A stretch of 44,097 bases of DNA. It comes from Nocardia cyriacigeorgica NBRC 100375. GTDB lineage: Bacteria; Actinomycetota; Actinomycetes; Mycobacteriales; Mycobacteriaceae. A program made the position numbers and the translations under genes. Each line of letters begins with the position of its first letter. Positions within the stretch are counted from its first letter, which is position 1. The DNA lies in the NCBI RefSeq assembly GCF_000308555.1, contig NZ_BAFY01000102.1, positions 1 to 44,097 on the forward strand. Direction: 5' to 3'. Positions 32,658 through 40,094 of this stretch are shown one piece after another. The notes under the pieces are model-generated. The model was not told the DNA's origin, ran no database searches, and saw only the letters and a program-made list of their open reading frames with translations.

Positions 32658-33689
32658 ATGACCGAGCCGCGCGATATCGCCGAACGGCTGCTCGATGCTC
32701 AGGTGGAATTCCTGCTGGCCGAGGTGAGCGGCGACCGATTCACCGAAGTCGTCGCCCGCGACGTGGCCGCGGTGCTCGAGGTCGCCGACACCATCGTCTT
32801 CCGCGACGTGGTGTCGATCGAGCAGGCCGAGGCCACCGTCGCCACCGTCATCGACCTCATCGGCGGCAGCCCGGTGATCGCCGATATGGTCGGCGTCTTC
32901 GCCGACGCCATCTACGACAACATCTCCGGCAGCCACGACTACACCCTCGGTCAGGTCGTCGAGCGGGAGCCGGTGGAGGCGCTGCTGGAGAAGATCTTCG
33001 CCATGCACCAGGCCCAGGAACGCATCCTGGACCGGCTGACCGAGAGTCCGCTGGTGGCCACCGTCGCCTCGAAGTTCGTCGACAAGCTGATCAACGACTT
33101 CATGCAGGCCAACCGGGAACGCGCCGAGAAGATCCCCGGCGTCTCCTCGCTGATGTCGCTGGGCCAGTCGGCGGCCAATCGGGCCAAGAAGGTCGCCGCC
33201 GACAACACCTTCATCGGCGATATGGCGGGCAAGGGCGCGCTGTTCGCGCTGCGCCGCACCAACAACGCGATTCGCGAGATGCTGCGCGATGCCCCGGTGC
33301 ACGGCGCGGCGATGGAGTTCTGGGATCTGCACGCCGACGAACCGGTCAGCGGCCTTCGCGACTACCTCACCCAGAAGGACCTGCGCGAACTCGTGCTCAT
33401 CTGCTACGAGATCGCGGTCACCACCCGGGAGAAGGAGTACTTCGGCCTGCTCGTCGACGAATGCGTGCAGGTTTTCTTCACCAAGTACGGCGACTACACC
33501 CTGGCCGCCATGCTCCCTGAACTCGGCCTGACCCCCGACGCCGTCACCACCGAGATTTTGCGGTACGGGCCTGCGGTGATCGAGGCCGCCAAGAAGAACG
33601 GCGTGCTCGCCGGGCTGATCCGGGAGCGGCTGGAACCGTTCTATCTGTCCGATCAGGTGCTGGAGATCCTGGGCGGCGCCGGGAGCTGA
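32658..33689 (+). CDS. Protein of unknown function (343 aa), all-helical
   Basis: A 343-residue protein predicted to be almost wholly alpha-helical and soluble, with no signal peptide. Notable segments are DIAERLLDAQVEFLLAEVSG at the start, SPLVATVASKFVDKLINDFM in the middle, and an ELVLICYEIAVTTREKEYFG block towards the end. I do not recognise a family. It may work with the preceding small protein, since both have many acidic helices and lie 46 bases apart on one strand. The ATG at 32658 fits; a GTG at 32649 is also in frame. It converges with the lipoprotein gene, ending 9 bases from its stop. Confidence 0.78.
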   Translation: MTEPRDIAERLLDAQVEFLLAEVSGDRFTEVVARDVAAVLEVADTIVFRDVVSIEQAEATVATVIDLIGGSPVIADMVGVFADAIYDNISGSHDYTLGQVVEREPVEALLEKIFAMHQAQERILDRLTESPLVATVASKFVDKLINDFMQANRERAEKIPGVSSLMSLGQSAANRAKKVAADNTFIGDMAGKGALFALRRTNNAIREMLRDAPVHGAAMEFWDLHADEPVSGLRDYLTQKDLRELVLICYEIAVTTREKEYFGLLVDECVQVFFTKYGDYTLAAMLPELGLTPDAVTTEILRYGPAVIEAAKKNGVLAGLIRERLEPFYLSDQVLEILGGAGS

Positions 33690-33698
33690 TCGCCGGGC

Positions 33699-34223
33699 TC
33701 ACTCCGACAGCTGCGTCGGGCAGGAGTCGATCGGGGCGGCGACGGTGACCGCACCGGAGCGGTCGAAGGTGAACGTCATCTCGACGTGCTTACCGGGCCG
33801 CACCGAATCGGCCGGATCCATCAGCATCACCCGGATCGGCTCGTCCGGCGCCGACGGCGGCCGCACCTGCTCGACCGGCTGGCCCGCGGTGAGCATGGTC
33901 TCCGGGCGCAGCGTCAGTTGCTGCTGGGTGGCCTGGATGCGCACCGATTCGGCGGCCGGGGTGTCGATGGAGACCAGGCGATCGGCGTCGGTCGGGCTGT
34001 TGTTCACCGCCGCGAACGCCAGCATCGCCGGTGCGTCGGCCTGGATGACGCATTGACCGGGCACCACCGCGGGCACGATATGGACATTGCGCAGGGTGAT
34101 GTCGCCGGTGCGTGCCTCGCTGCCTGCGGCGTGCGAACTTGATTCTCCCGGTGCGTTGTCCGTGCCGCACCCCGCTGCTACGAGCAGGACTGCGAGGGCC
34201 GAAAAAGTTGCTGCGCGTCTCAT
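33699..34223 (-). CDS. PCu(A)C/LpqE-like lipoprotein without the usual copper ligands
   Basis: A 174-residue protein with a lipoprotein signal peptide (MRRAATFSALAVLLVAAGC), the lipobox LVAAGC placing the lipidated cysteine at residue 19. The mature part matches the PCu(A)C copper-chaperone fold: the NNSPTDADRLVSIDTPAAE strand-turn, the RVMLMDPADSVRPGKHVEMTF hairpin and the closing GAVTVAAPI. The histidine and methionine copper ligands found in PCu(A)C proteins (in the VEIH and GxHxM positions) read VRIQ and EPIRVM here, so copper binding in the usual way is unlikely. M. tuberculosis LpqE belongs to the same group. It would sit on the outer face of the cytoplasmic membrane. Confidence 0.82.
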   Translation of the reverse strand: MRRAATFSALAVLLVAAGCGTDNAPGESSSHAAGSEARTGDITLRNVHIVPAVVPGQCVIQADAPAMLAFAAVNNSPTDADRLVSIDTPAAESVRIQATQQQLTLRPETMLTAGQPVEQVRPPSAPDEPIRVMLMDPADSVRPGKHVEMTFTFDRSGAVTVAAPIDSCPTQLSE

Positions 34224-34251
34224 ACCGGCGGAATAACCGGATCGGCCGTGC

Positions 34252-34464
34252 TCAACCAGCCGCACGTCGCCCGGTGGCGGTCCGGTCGTTGCGGGCGGGA
34301 TGGCCGGGCGGCACGGGCAGGCCGTGGCGCACCCGCGAGAACGCGTCCACACCGCCGGCGATCTGGCGGACGGTATCGCGCAGGGCCAGGCCGGCCCGGC
34401 GGCTCCGGGCTCGTGCGCTGCGCAGCGGCCTGGAGGATTGCGTGCATGGCGTGGAAGTGGACAT
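34252..34464 (-). CDS. Possible small basic protein (70 aa)
   Basis: A reverse-strand frame between the lipoprotein gene and an AraC regulator. Third positions of codons are mostly G/C, especially in the second half, which favours coding. The product is very basic, with a central motif IAGGVDAFSRVRHGLPVPPG and the tail HPARNDR; it has no recognised domain. The ATG at 34464 lacks a clear ribosome binding site. The frame ends 28 bases before the lipoprotein start, so the two might form an operon. It could also be a chance frame in GC-rich DNA. Confidence 0.4.
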   Translation of the reverse strand: MSTSTPCTQSSRPLRSARARSRRAGLALRDTVRQIAGGVDAFSRVRHGLPVPPGHPARNDRTATGRRAAG

Positions 34465-34537
34465 GACTCGACGATCGCACCGCACGCCCGGCGTCGCGAG
34501 TTGCAGAATCGACACAAAGTGATGGGATTTTGCCACT

Positions 34538-35524
34538 ATGAACGATGACGCCGCCACCCCACGCAGACCGTCCATCGCGGTCCCGCTCGTCGACGGCATG
34601 ACGTTGTTCGAGATCGGCATGCCGCTGGAAGCTCTCGGCTACGACTGGGATCCGGGCGCGCCGCCGCTGTATGACGTGACGCTGTGCGGCGATATGCGCG
34701 GTGTCCGCACCCATACCGGGGCGCGCCTGCACCCGCAGCGGCCGCTGAGCGCGCTCTCGGCGGCCGCCACCGTGCTCGTTCCCGCCGTGCCGCCGGGCCG
34801 TTCGGTCGGTGCGCCACTGGTGCGGCAACTGCGCGCGGCCGCCCGGCGCGGCGCTCGCATCGCCGCACTGTGCACGGGGACCTTCGCTCTCGCCGAGGCC
34901 GGGTTGCTCGACGGCCGCCGGGCCACCACGCACTGGCGGCACGCGCCCTTGCTGCAGCGGATGTACCCGGCCGTCGAGGTCGACGCCCGTGCCATCTACC
35001 TCGAAGACGGTGGCATCTTCACCAGCGCGGGTTCGGCGGCGGGCCTGGACCTGTGCCTGCATTTGATCCGCCGCGACCACGGCGAGCGCGCCGCGAACAC
35101 CATCGCGCGCAACCTCGTGATCGCCGCGCACCGCGACGGCGACCAAGCCCAGTACGTGCACGCCGAGCCGCTCGACGACGCCGCCACCTGGCTCGACCAG
35201 TTGCGTACCTGGCTGCGCGGACACCTGCGCCGCTCGGTCACCCTCGCCGATCTCAGCCGCGCCGCGAACATGTCACCGCGCACGCTCGCGCGCCGCTTCG
35301 ATCGCGACATCGGCACCACCCCGATGCGCTGGGTCGCGGCCGAACGCCTCGCGGTGGCCAGGGAACTGCTCGAGGCCACCGATTACACGGTCGACCGGAT
35401 CGCCGCGGAAGCCGGCTTCGGCTCACCGGTCACCTTCCGCTCGGTGTTCACCCAGGACGTCGGCATCTCCCCGAGCCGTTATCGGGCGAAGTTCGCGACC
35501 GGCGCTCGGCGCACCCGGACCTAG
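34538..35524 (+). CDS. GlxA-type AraC regulator with a DJ-1/PfpI domain
   Basis: A 328-residue regulator. The N-terminal domain (about 10-180) is of the DJ-1/PfpI amidase-like fold: the strand IAVPLVDGMTLFEIGMPLE, the elbow AALCTGTFALAEAGLLDGRRATTHW (with Cys near residue 111) and the EDGGIFTSAGSAAGLDLCLHLI segment. The C-terminal AraC domain (about 220-318) has LSRAANMSPRTLARRFDRDIG and the second HTH VDRIAAEAGFGSPVTFRSVF. GlxA/FtrA regulators control amino-acid, carnitine or other catabolic genes; the target here is unknown because the neighbours do not point to a pathway. The ATG at 34538 has no strong ribosome binding site. Confidence 0.9.
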   Translation: MNDDAATPRRPSIAVPLVDGMTLFEIGMPLEALGYDWDPGAPPLYDVTLCGDMRGVRTHTGARLHPQRPLSALSAAATVLVPAVPPGRSVGAPLVRQLRAAARRGARIAALCTGTFALAEAGLLDGRRATTHWRHAPLLQRMYPAVEVDARAIYLEDGGIFTSAGSAAGLDLCLHLIRRDHGERAANTIARNLVIAAHRDGDQAQYVHAEPLDDAATWLDQLRTWLRGHLRRSVTLADLSRAANMSPRTLARRFDRDIGTTPMRWVAAERLAVARELLEATDYTVDRIAAEAGFGSPVTFRSVFTQDVGISPSRYRAKFATGARRTRT

Positions 35525-35911
35525 ACCGCGCCGGGCACTCGGCGATACCCCGGTGCCTGCTCCGTGGTCGTTCAACGTCATCGGCGGCGCTCTCCGGGCG
35601 CGGGTAGTGCCGCGGTGTCCATGGCATCGGGGCGTGATCGTGATCCTGGAGGCTTCGCGCGTGGACCGTCGGCAGGGAAGGAGAACGGGGCAGCGGTGGA
35701 TCGCCGCGCTGCCTGCGCGCCCGACCCGGTACCGCTGCTGCTGTGCGGACTCGAGTCTGTGCGAGGCAGCGGAACTCGATCGCGCACGCGCTCGCCGATG
35801 GGCGCGGGTGCGGGCGGTGAAGTGCACGGTGTGGGCAGACGGCACGGGGGCGAGCCGTGGTTGATCGATGTCACCGATCGGTGTGCCGAGGCCCTCGGAT
35901 AGGCGCGGCCG
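35525..35911. other. Gap between the GlxA-type regulator and the kinase gene
   Basis: About 390 bases with overlapping open frames on both strands but none convincing. A forward frame from a GTG near 35697 to 35902 is the best candidate (about 67 residues, ending PWLIDVTDRCAEALG), but its codons are less biased than in neighbouring genes and no homologue is recognised. Possibly a relic of a gene. No repeat or operator stands out. Confidence 0.35.
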
Positions 35912-38900
35912 TCAGCGGCTGATCACCTGCACCGACCTACCGTCGGCCACATAGGCGGTGTGCGAGGTGGTATCGACCGCGATGTCCTCGGCGCTGTGCC
36001 CGGCGACGAGGTCGATCGAACCGATCCGCGCTCGGGTCTGCGTATCGATCACTCGGACGTCGGTGTAGTTGGCGATATAGGCGGTGTGGCCGCTCGGATC
36101 GACGGCGATGTCGAGTGCGTTGCCCTCGGCGACGGGCGCGGCGAGCACCGCGCGGGTGCCGGGGTCGACGATCGACAGCGTCCGGCCGTCGGAGTCGTCG
36201 GCCCCGTATGCCGTCACATAGACGAGGTGCGTGGCCGGGTCGACCGCCACATCGAGCGGGTTCGGGTAGTCGTAGGTGGGGATGGCCAGGCTGCCGGTGA
36301 TGCCGGCGGTCCTGGTGTCGATCATCGTCAGGTCCTTGTCCGCGACGACGTAGAGGGTGTCGGCGCCCGGATCGAGGGCTGCTTTCCGAGTCCCGCTGTC
36401 CACCGGGATCGTGCCGGTCACCGTGCGGGTGCTGGTATCGATGACCGACACGTCGGAGCCGCCGATGACGTAGACCGTCGGCGCATCGGGATCGACGATC
36501 ACCGACACCGGGTCGAAGCCGACCGGGATCGAGGCGACGGCGGCGCGGGTACCGGTGTCGATCAGCGTCACGGTCCGTTCGTCCCGGTCGGTGACGTAGA
36601 GCGTGCCGCGGGCCGGATCGACTGCCACACCGCCGGGATTCGGACCGACGGGAATCGTCGCGACCACGGTGTTGGTTGCGGTGTCGATCACCGACACGGG
36701 TGTGCCCGCCCTCCCGGTGACGTAGGCCCTGCGGTTACTCGGATCGACGGCGATCTCTCGTGCCCCCGCGGGCATCGCGATGGTGTCGACGATCCTGGGC
36801 AGGCGAGTCTTATCGGTTCGCGACTCGGCCTGGGTGACGGCCACAGCCACACCTACGACCGCTACCACAGCGAGGACCGCCGCTCCCCAGATGAACTCGA
36901 TACGGCCCTGGCTCGGCTGTCCGGTCCCGGAGACCGCCGCGTTCGATGGTGGCGCGGCGTTCCCGGTGCCGGCCAACCGCGGATCGGCCGTTGTGGGTGC
37001 ACTGGGCAGACCGCCGGGACGCCTGGGCCGATTGTCGTCGGCGGCGGCAGCGGCTTCGGCGGAGCGAAGCGAGCGCGGTGTCACTTCGGTCACGGCCAAC
37101 AGTGGTTCGACCGTTGTCGGTGCACCGGACAGACCGCCGGGACGCCCGGGCCGGCTGTCATCGGCGGCATCGGCTTCGGCGGAGCGAAGCGAGTGCGGTG
37201 CCACCTCGGTCACGGCCATGCGCGGGTCGGCGGCGGGATGCTGGGCCGAGGGCGCGGGCGTGCCCACCACGACGACCGAGCCGGCGATTTTGTCGGCGAG
37301 GGTCTGTGCCTTGGCATCCCACAGCGGGAACAGGAAGCCGAGATAGCAGGGCAGCGCGTCGACGATGTGCGCGAGCTGGCGGCCGATCGACCTGCCGACG
37401 CCGAGCGGTCGTCCGGTCTGCGCGGAGACGACCGAGATCCCTATGACCGTTTTGCCCCAGGTCTGGCCGGAACGGCCTTGCCGGAAACCGACATTCCAGA
37501 TGAGATAGGCGATCAGCCCGGCGTAACAGAGCATCATCACCACGAGCCCGCCGCCGGACGACCCACCGGCCGAGTGGGCACCGCTCGAGGCCCGCGCGAG
37601 CCCGATCCCCAGACCCGCGAGCAGGCCGGCGGGCAGCCCGTCCAGCAGCGCCGCACCCGCTCGCTGCACCCAGCCGGCGTACGGCGCGCAGCTGCCATCG
37701 ACGTGGATGCCGTTTGGTCCTCCCGTGGCCGCACGACCCGGCGCGCCGGCCGCGACACCGACGCCCATCAGCACGGCCAACGCCGCGAAAACCACCAGCA
37801 GTACCAGGGCTCGACTGATACCGAGCGCGGCTGCCACGTTCGCTGTGACATCAGCGCCCCAATCGCCGAGCGCCATCGGAAACGACGCGACGAACAGCAC
37901 ACACGCACACGCGATGACCGCGGAGCGCCGCCGCACGACCAGCGCGCGGACCGCGAGCGCCAGCACGAGCATCAATGCCAGCACAGGCAGCCAGAAGTCG
38001 GGAAAGCTGAGCGAATGCTGCTCGCCGTAGCTCGCCACGGCCGCGATCAGCCGGGCGATCGTCAGCCCGCAGACGACCATGAGACAGGTGAGAGCGAGAC
38101 CGCCGATACTCTTGTCAGCCGCTGCGGCCGCGGGCGTCGCCTGCGAGGCGACGATGGTGGGCGCCGCCGATGCACCCGGTGCCGGCTCGCCGACGACCAG
38201 TCCGCCAGGGGTCCACCCGCCGGGCGTGGGTCCGCCCGGTGCCGATCCCATGGCCGACGCTGCGCTGACCGACGCCGCGCCGGGCGCCGAGCCACCTCGT
38301 GCTTGGCTGATCGCTGCCGATCCGATCCACGTCGGCGCTCGACGCGGATCTGCACTCACCGTTTCGCCCTGTTCCGGCGACCGCCACGTCGGCTCCGGCG
38401 CCGAGGACGACGACACCGAATCGAGCGCGCGGCGGGCGGCGGCCGCGAACTCACCGGCACTGGGATACCGCTGCTCCGGCAGCTTCGCCATCCCGCGCGC
38501 GATCACCTCGTCGAGGGCGGCGGGGATCCCGTGGCCCACCGAACTGGGCCTGGGTGGTTCGGCCGTGAGATGGGCGGCGATCTGTTCGGCCAGCACAGCT
38601 CCGGGGAAGGGCCGAGCGCCGGTGAGACATTCGTAGAGCACGCAGGCCAGCGAGTAGATGTCGGCGCGGGCGTCGGTCCGCTGTCCCGGGGTGAAGCGCT
38701 CCGGCGCCATGTAGGCGAAGGTGCCGAGGGTGGTGCCGATGCTCGTCATCGCGGTCGCGGAATCGTCGCGGGCGATGCCGAAATCGATCAGGTAGGCGAA
38801 ATCGCGGTCGCCGAGCACGATATTGGACGGCTTGACGTCGCGGTGGACCAGTCCGGCGGCGTGTGCGGCGTCCAAGGCGGCGGCGACCTGGTCGATGACG

Positions 38901-39235
38901 TGTACCGCCCGTTCGGGCGGCAGCGGACCGTGCTGCGCCACAACGGTGCCCAGGTCCATGCCGTGGATCAGGCGCATGTCGAGGAACAGCCGACCGTCGA
39001 TCTCGCCGTAGTCGTGGATCGGCACGATATGCGGTTCGCTCAACCGGGCCGCCGCGTGCGCTTCGCGCCGGAAACGTTCGCGGAATTCGCGATTGCCCGC
39101 CAAGGCCTCGGGCAGCACCTTCAGCGCCACCGTCCGCTCGGTCACCGTGTCGAAGGCTTCGTACACCCGCCCCATGCCGCCCTCGCCGATGATCCGGCCC
39201 AACCGGTACCGCCCGAATGCCGCCCCGTCTACCAT
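35912..39235 (-). CDS. Ser/Thr protein kinase fused to RDD membrane domain and YVTN beta-propeller
   Basis: A 1107-residue transmembrane kinase. The cytoplasmic catalytic domain (about 8-270) has GEGGMGRV, Lys39, HRDVKPSN with catalytic Asp133, DFG 151-153 and APE 177-179, all intact, as in the Pkn kinases. A Pro/Gly/Ala linker follows (280-372), then four hydrophobic helices (about 378-495), an RDD domain (about 520-657) with its helices, a linker holding a 40-residue tandem repeat (673-753), one more helix (782-800) and a C-terminal YVTN/SMP-30-like beta-propeller (about 815-1107) with at least six VIDT-type blades, presumably outside the cell. PknD of M. tuberculosis also ends in a propeller, but the RDD insertion is unusual. 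Start: ATG at 39235 with GGGAGGG upstream. Confidence 0.92.
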   Translation of the reverse strand: MVDGAAFGRYRLGRIIGEGGMGRVYEAFDTVTERTVALKVLPEALAGNREFRERFRREAHAAARLSEPHIVPIHDYGEIDGRLFLDMRLIHGMDLGTVVAQHGPLPPERAVHVIDQVAAALDAAHAAGLVHRDVKPSNIVLGDRDFAYLIDFGIARDDSATAMTSIGTTLGTFAYMAPERFTPGQRTDARADIYSLACVLYECLTGARPFPGAVLAEQIAAHLTAEPPRPSSVGHGIPAALDEVIARGMAKLPEQRYPSAGEFAAAARRALDSVSSSSAPEPTWRSPEQGETVSADPRRAPTWIGSAAISQARGGSAPGAASVSAASAMGSAPGGPTPGGWTPGGLVVGEPAPGASAAPTIVASQATPAAAAADKSIGGLALTCLMVVCGLTIARLIAAVASYGEQHSLSFPDFWLPVLALMLVLALAVRALVVRRRSAVIACACVLFVASFPMALGDWGADVTANVAAALGISRALVLLVVFAALAVLMGVGVAAGAPGRAATGGPNGIHVDGSCAPYAGWVQRAGAALLDGLPAGLLAGLGIGLARASSGAHSAGGSSGGGLVVMMLCYAGLIAYLIWNVGFRQGRSGQTWGKTVIGISVVSAQTGRPLGVGRSIGRQLAHIVDALPCYLGFLFPLWDAKAQTLADKIAGSVVVVGTPAPSAQHPAADPRMAVTEVAPHSLRSAEADAADDSRPGRPGGLSGAPTTVEPLLAVTEVTPRSLRSAEAAAAADDNRPRRPGGLPSAPTTADPRLAGTGNAAPPSNAAVSGTGQPSQGRIEFIWGAAVLAVVAVVGVAVAVTQAESRTDKTRLPRIVDTIAMPAGAREIAVDPSNRRAYVTGRAGTPVSVIDTATNTVVATIPVGPNPGGVAVDPARGTLYVTDRDERTVTLIDTGTRAAVASIPVGFDPVSVIVDPDAPTVYVIGGSDVSVIDTSTRTVTGTIPVDSGTRKAALDPGADTLYVVADKDLTMIDTRTAGITGSLAIPTYDYPNPLDVAVDPATHLVYVTAYGADDSDGRTLSIVDPGTRAVLAAPVAEGNALDIAVDPSGHTAYIANYTDVRVIDTQTRARIGSIDLVAGHSAEDIAVDTTSHTAYVADGRSVQVISR
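36977..37219 (-). repeat. In-frame 40-residue tandem duplication in the kinase linker
   Basis: Codons 673-712 and 713-753 encode two copies of a unit with the pattern AVTEV.P.SLRSAEA....DD.RP.RPGGL..APTT. The DNA copies also match closely around SLRSAEA (repeated AGCGAAGCGAG), which points to a recent duplication. Confidence 0.8.
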
Positions 39236-39428
39236 GTCGCCCTCCCGGAAATCGCCGGGTCACCGTCAGGTGACCGGCCCGCCGCAGGATATCGAACGCC
39301 GGCGCGCGGTTCAGCGGAAGTGCGCCGCGCGCCGGCATTCGGTGCCGCGGCCGGCCCGCGGGGGATGCGACCCGACCGGCGAACTCGGGCGGATTCGGCC
39401 GCACCGCCCACCCGCTACCGTGGGGCCG

Positions 39429-39986
39429 ATGGGAGAGCACAAACAACGCATGCTGGCCGGAGAGCTCTACCGGGACAACGACCCCGAACTGGTCGCCGAA
39501 CGCCGCCGCGCGCAGGAACTCTGCGACGAGTTCAACCGCACCGGTCCCGAGGAGACCGAGCGCCGCGACGCGGTGCTGCGGCAGTTGCTCGGCAAGCTCG
39601 GCGCGGGTTCCTGGATCATGCCGCGTTTCCAATGCGATTACGGCTACCTCATCGAGATCGGCGCCAACAGCTTCCTCAATTACGACGCGATCCTGCTGGA
39701 CTGCGCGCCCATCACCATCGGCGACGATGTCTCCATCGGGCCGCGCTGCCAGCTGCTGACGGCCCTGCATCCGATGGCCGACCACGAGCGGCGCAGGCAG
39801 CGGTGGGAGTCGGCGGCGCCCATCGTCATCGGCGACAACGTCTGGTTCGGCGGCGGGGTCATCGTCTGCCCCGGGGTCACCGTCGGCGACGACACCGTGG
39901 TCGGCGCGGGCAGTGTGGTCACCCGGGATCTGCCGGACCGGGTCTTCGCGGCGGGCAACCCCGCACGAATCATCCGGGAACTCTGA
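39429..39986 (+). CDS. Maltose/galactoside O-acetyltransferase family protein
   Basis: A 185-residue left-handed beta-helix acetyltransferase (hexapeptide-repeat, Maa/LacA type). The N-terminal Mac domain begins KQRMLAGELYRDNDPELVAER; the repeats run from about residue 75 (IGANSFLNYDAILLDCAPITIGDDVSIGPRC split over several turns) to GAGSVVTRDLPDRVFAAGNPARIIREL. The probable catalytic histidine is in LLTALHPM. It should use acetyl-CoA to acetylate a sugar or related acceptor as a trimer; the acceptor is unknown. The ATG at 39429 has only a weak ribosome binding site. It is divergent from the kinase gene. Confidence 0.92.
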   Translation: MGEHKQRMLAGELYRDNDPELVAERRRAQELCDEFNRTGPEETERRDAVLRQLLGKLGAGSWIMPRFQCDYGYLIEIGANSFLNYDAILLDCAPITIGDDVSIGPRCQLLTALHPMADHERRRQRWESAAPIVIGDNVWFGGGVIVCPGVTVGDDTVVGAGSVVTRDLPDRVFAAGNPARIIREL

Positions 39987-40094
39987 GGACCGCCATACGG
40001 GCGGCCGGACGGGCCACCGACGCACCGTCCCGTACCACCCGACCCGCCGCCGACCGAGCAGATGTTCGGCAATCTCCGGCAGTACTGTCGGAAC

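Noticed and set aside
35553..35902. Overlapping forward frames in the gap before the kinase gene
   Set aside because: Composition is Arg-rich and unlike neighbouring genes, with no homologue recognised. Kept only as a gap description.
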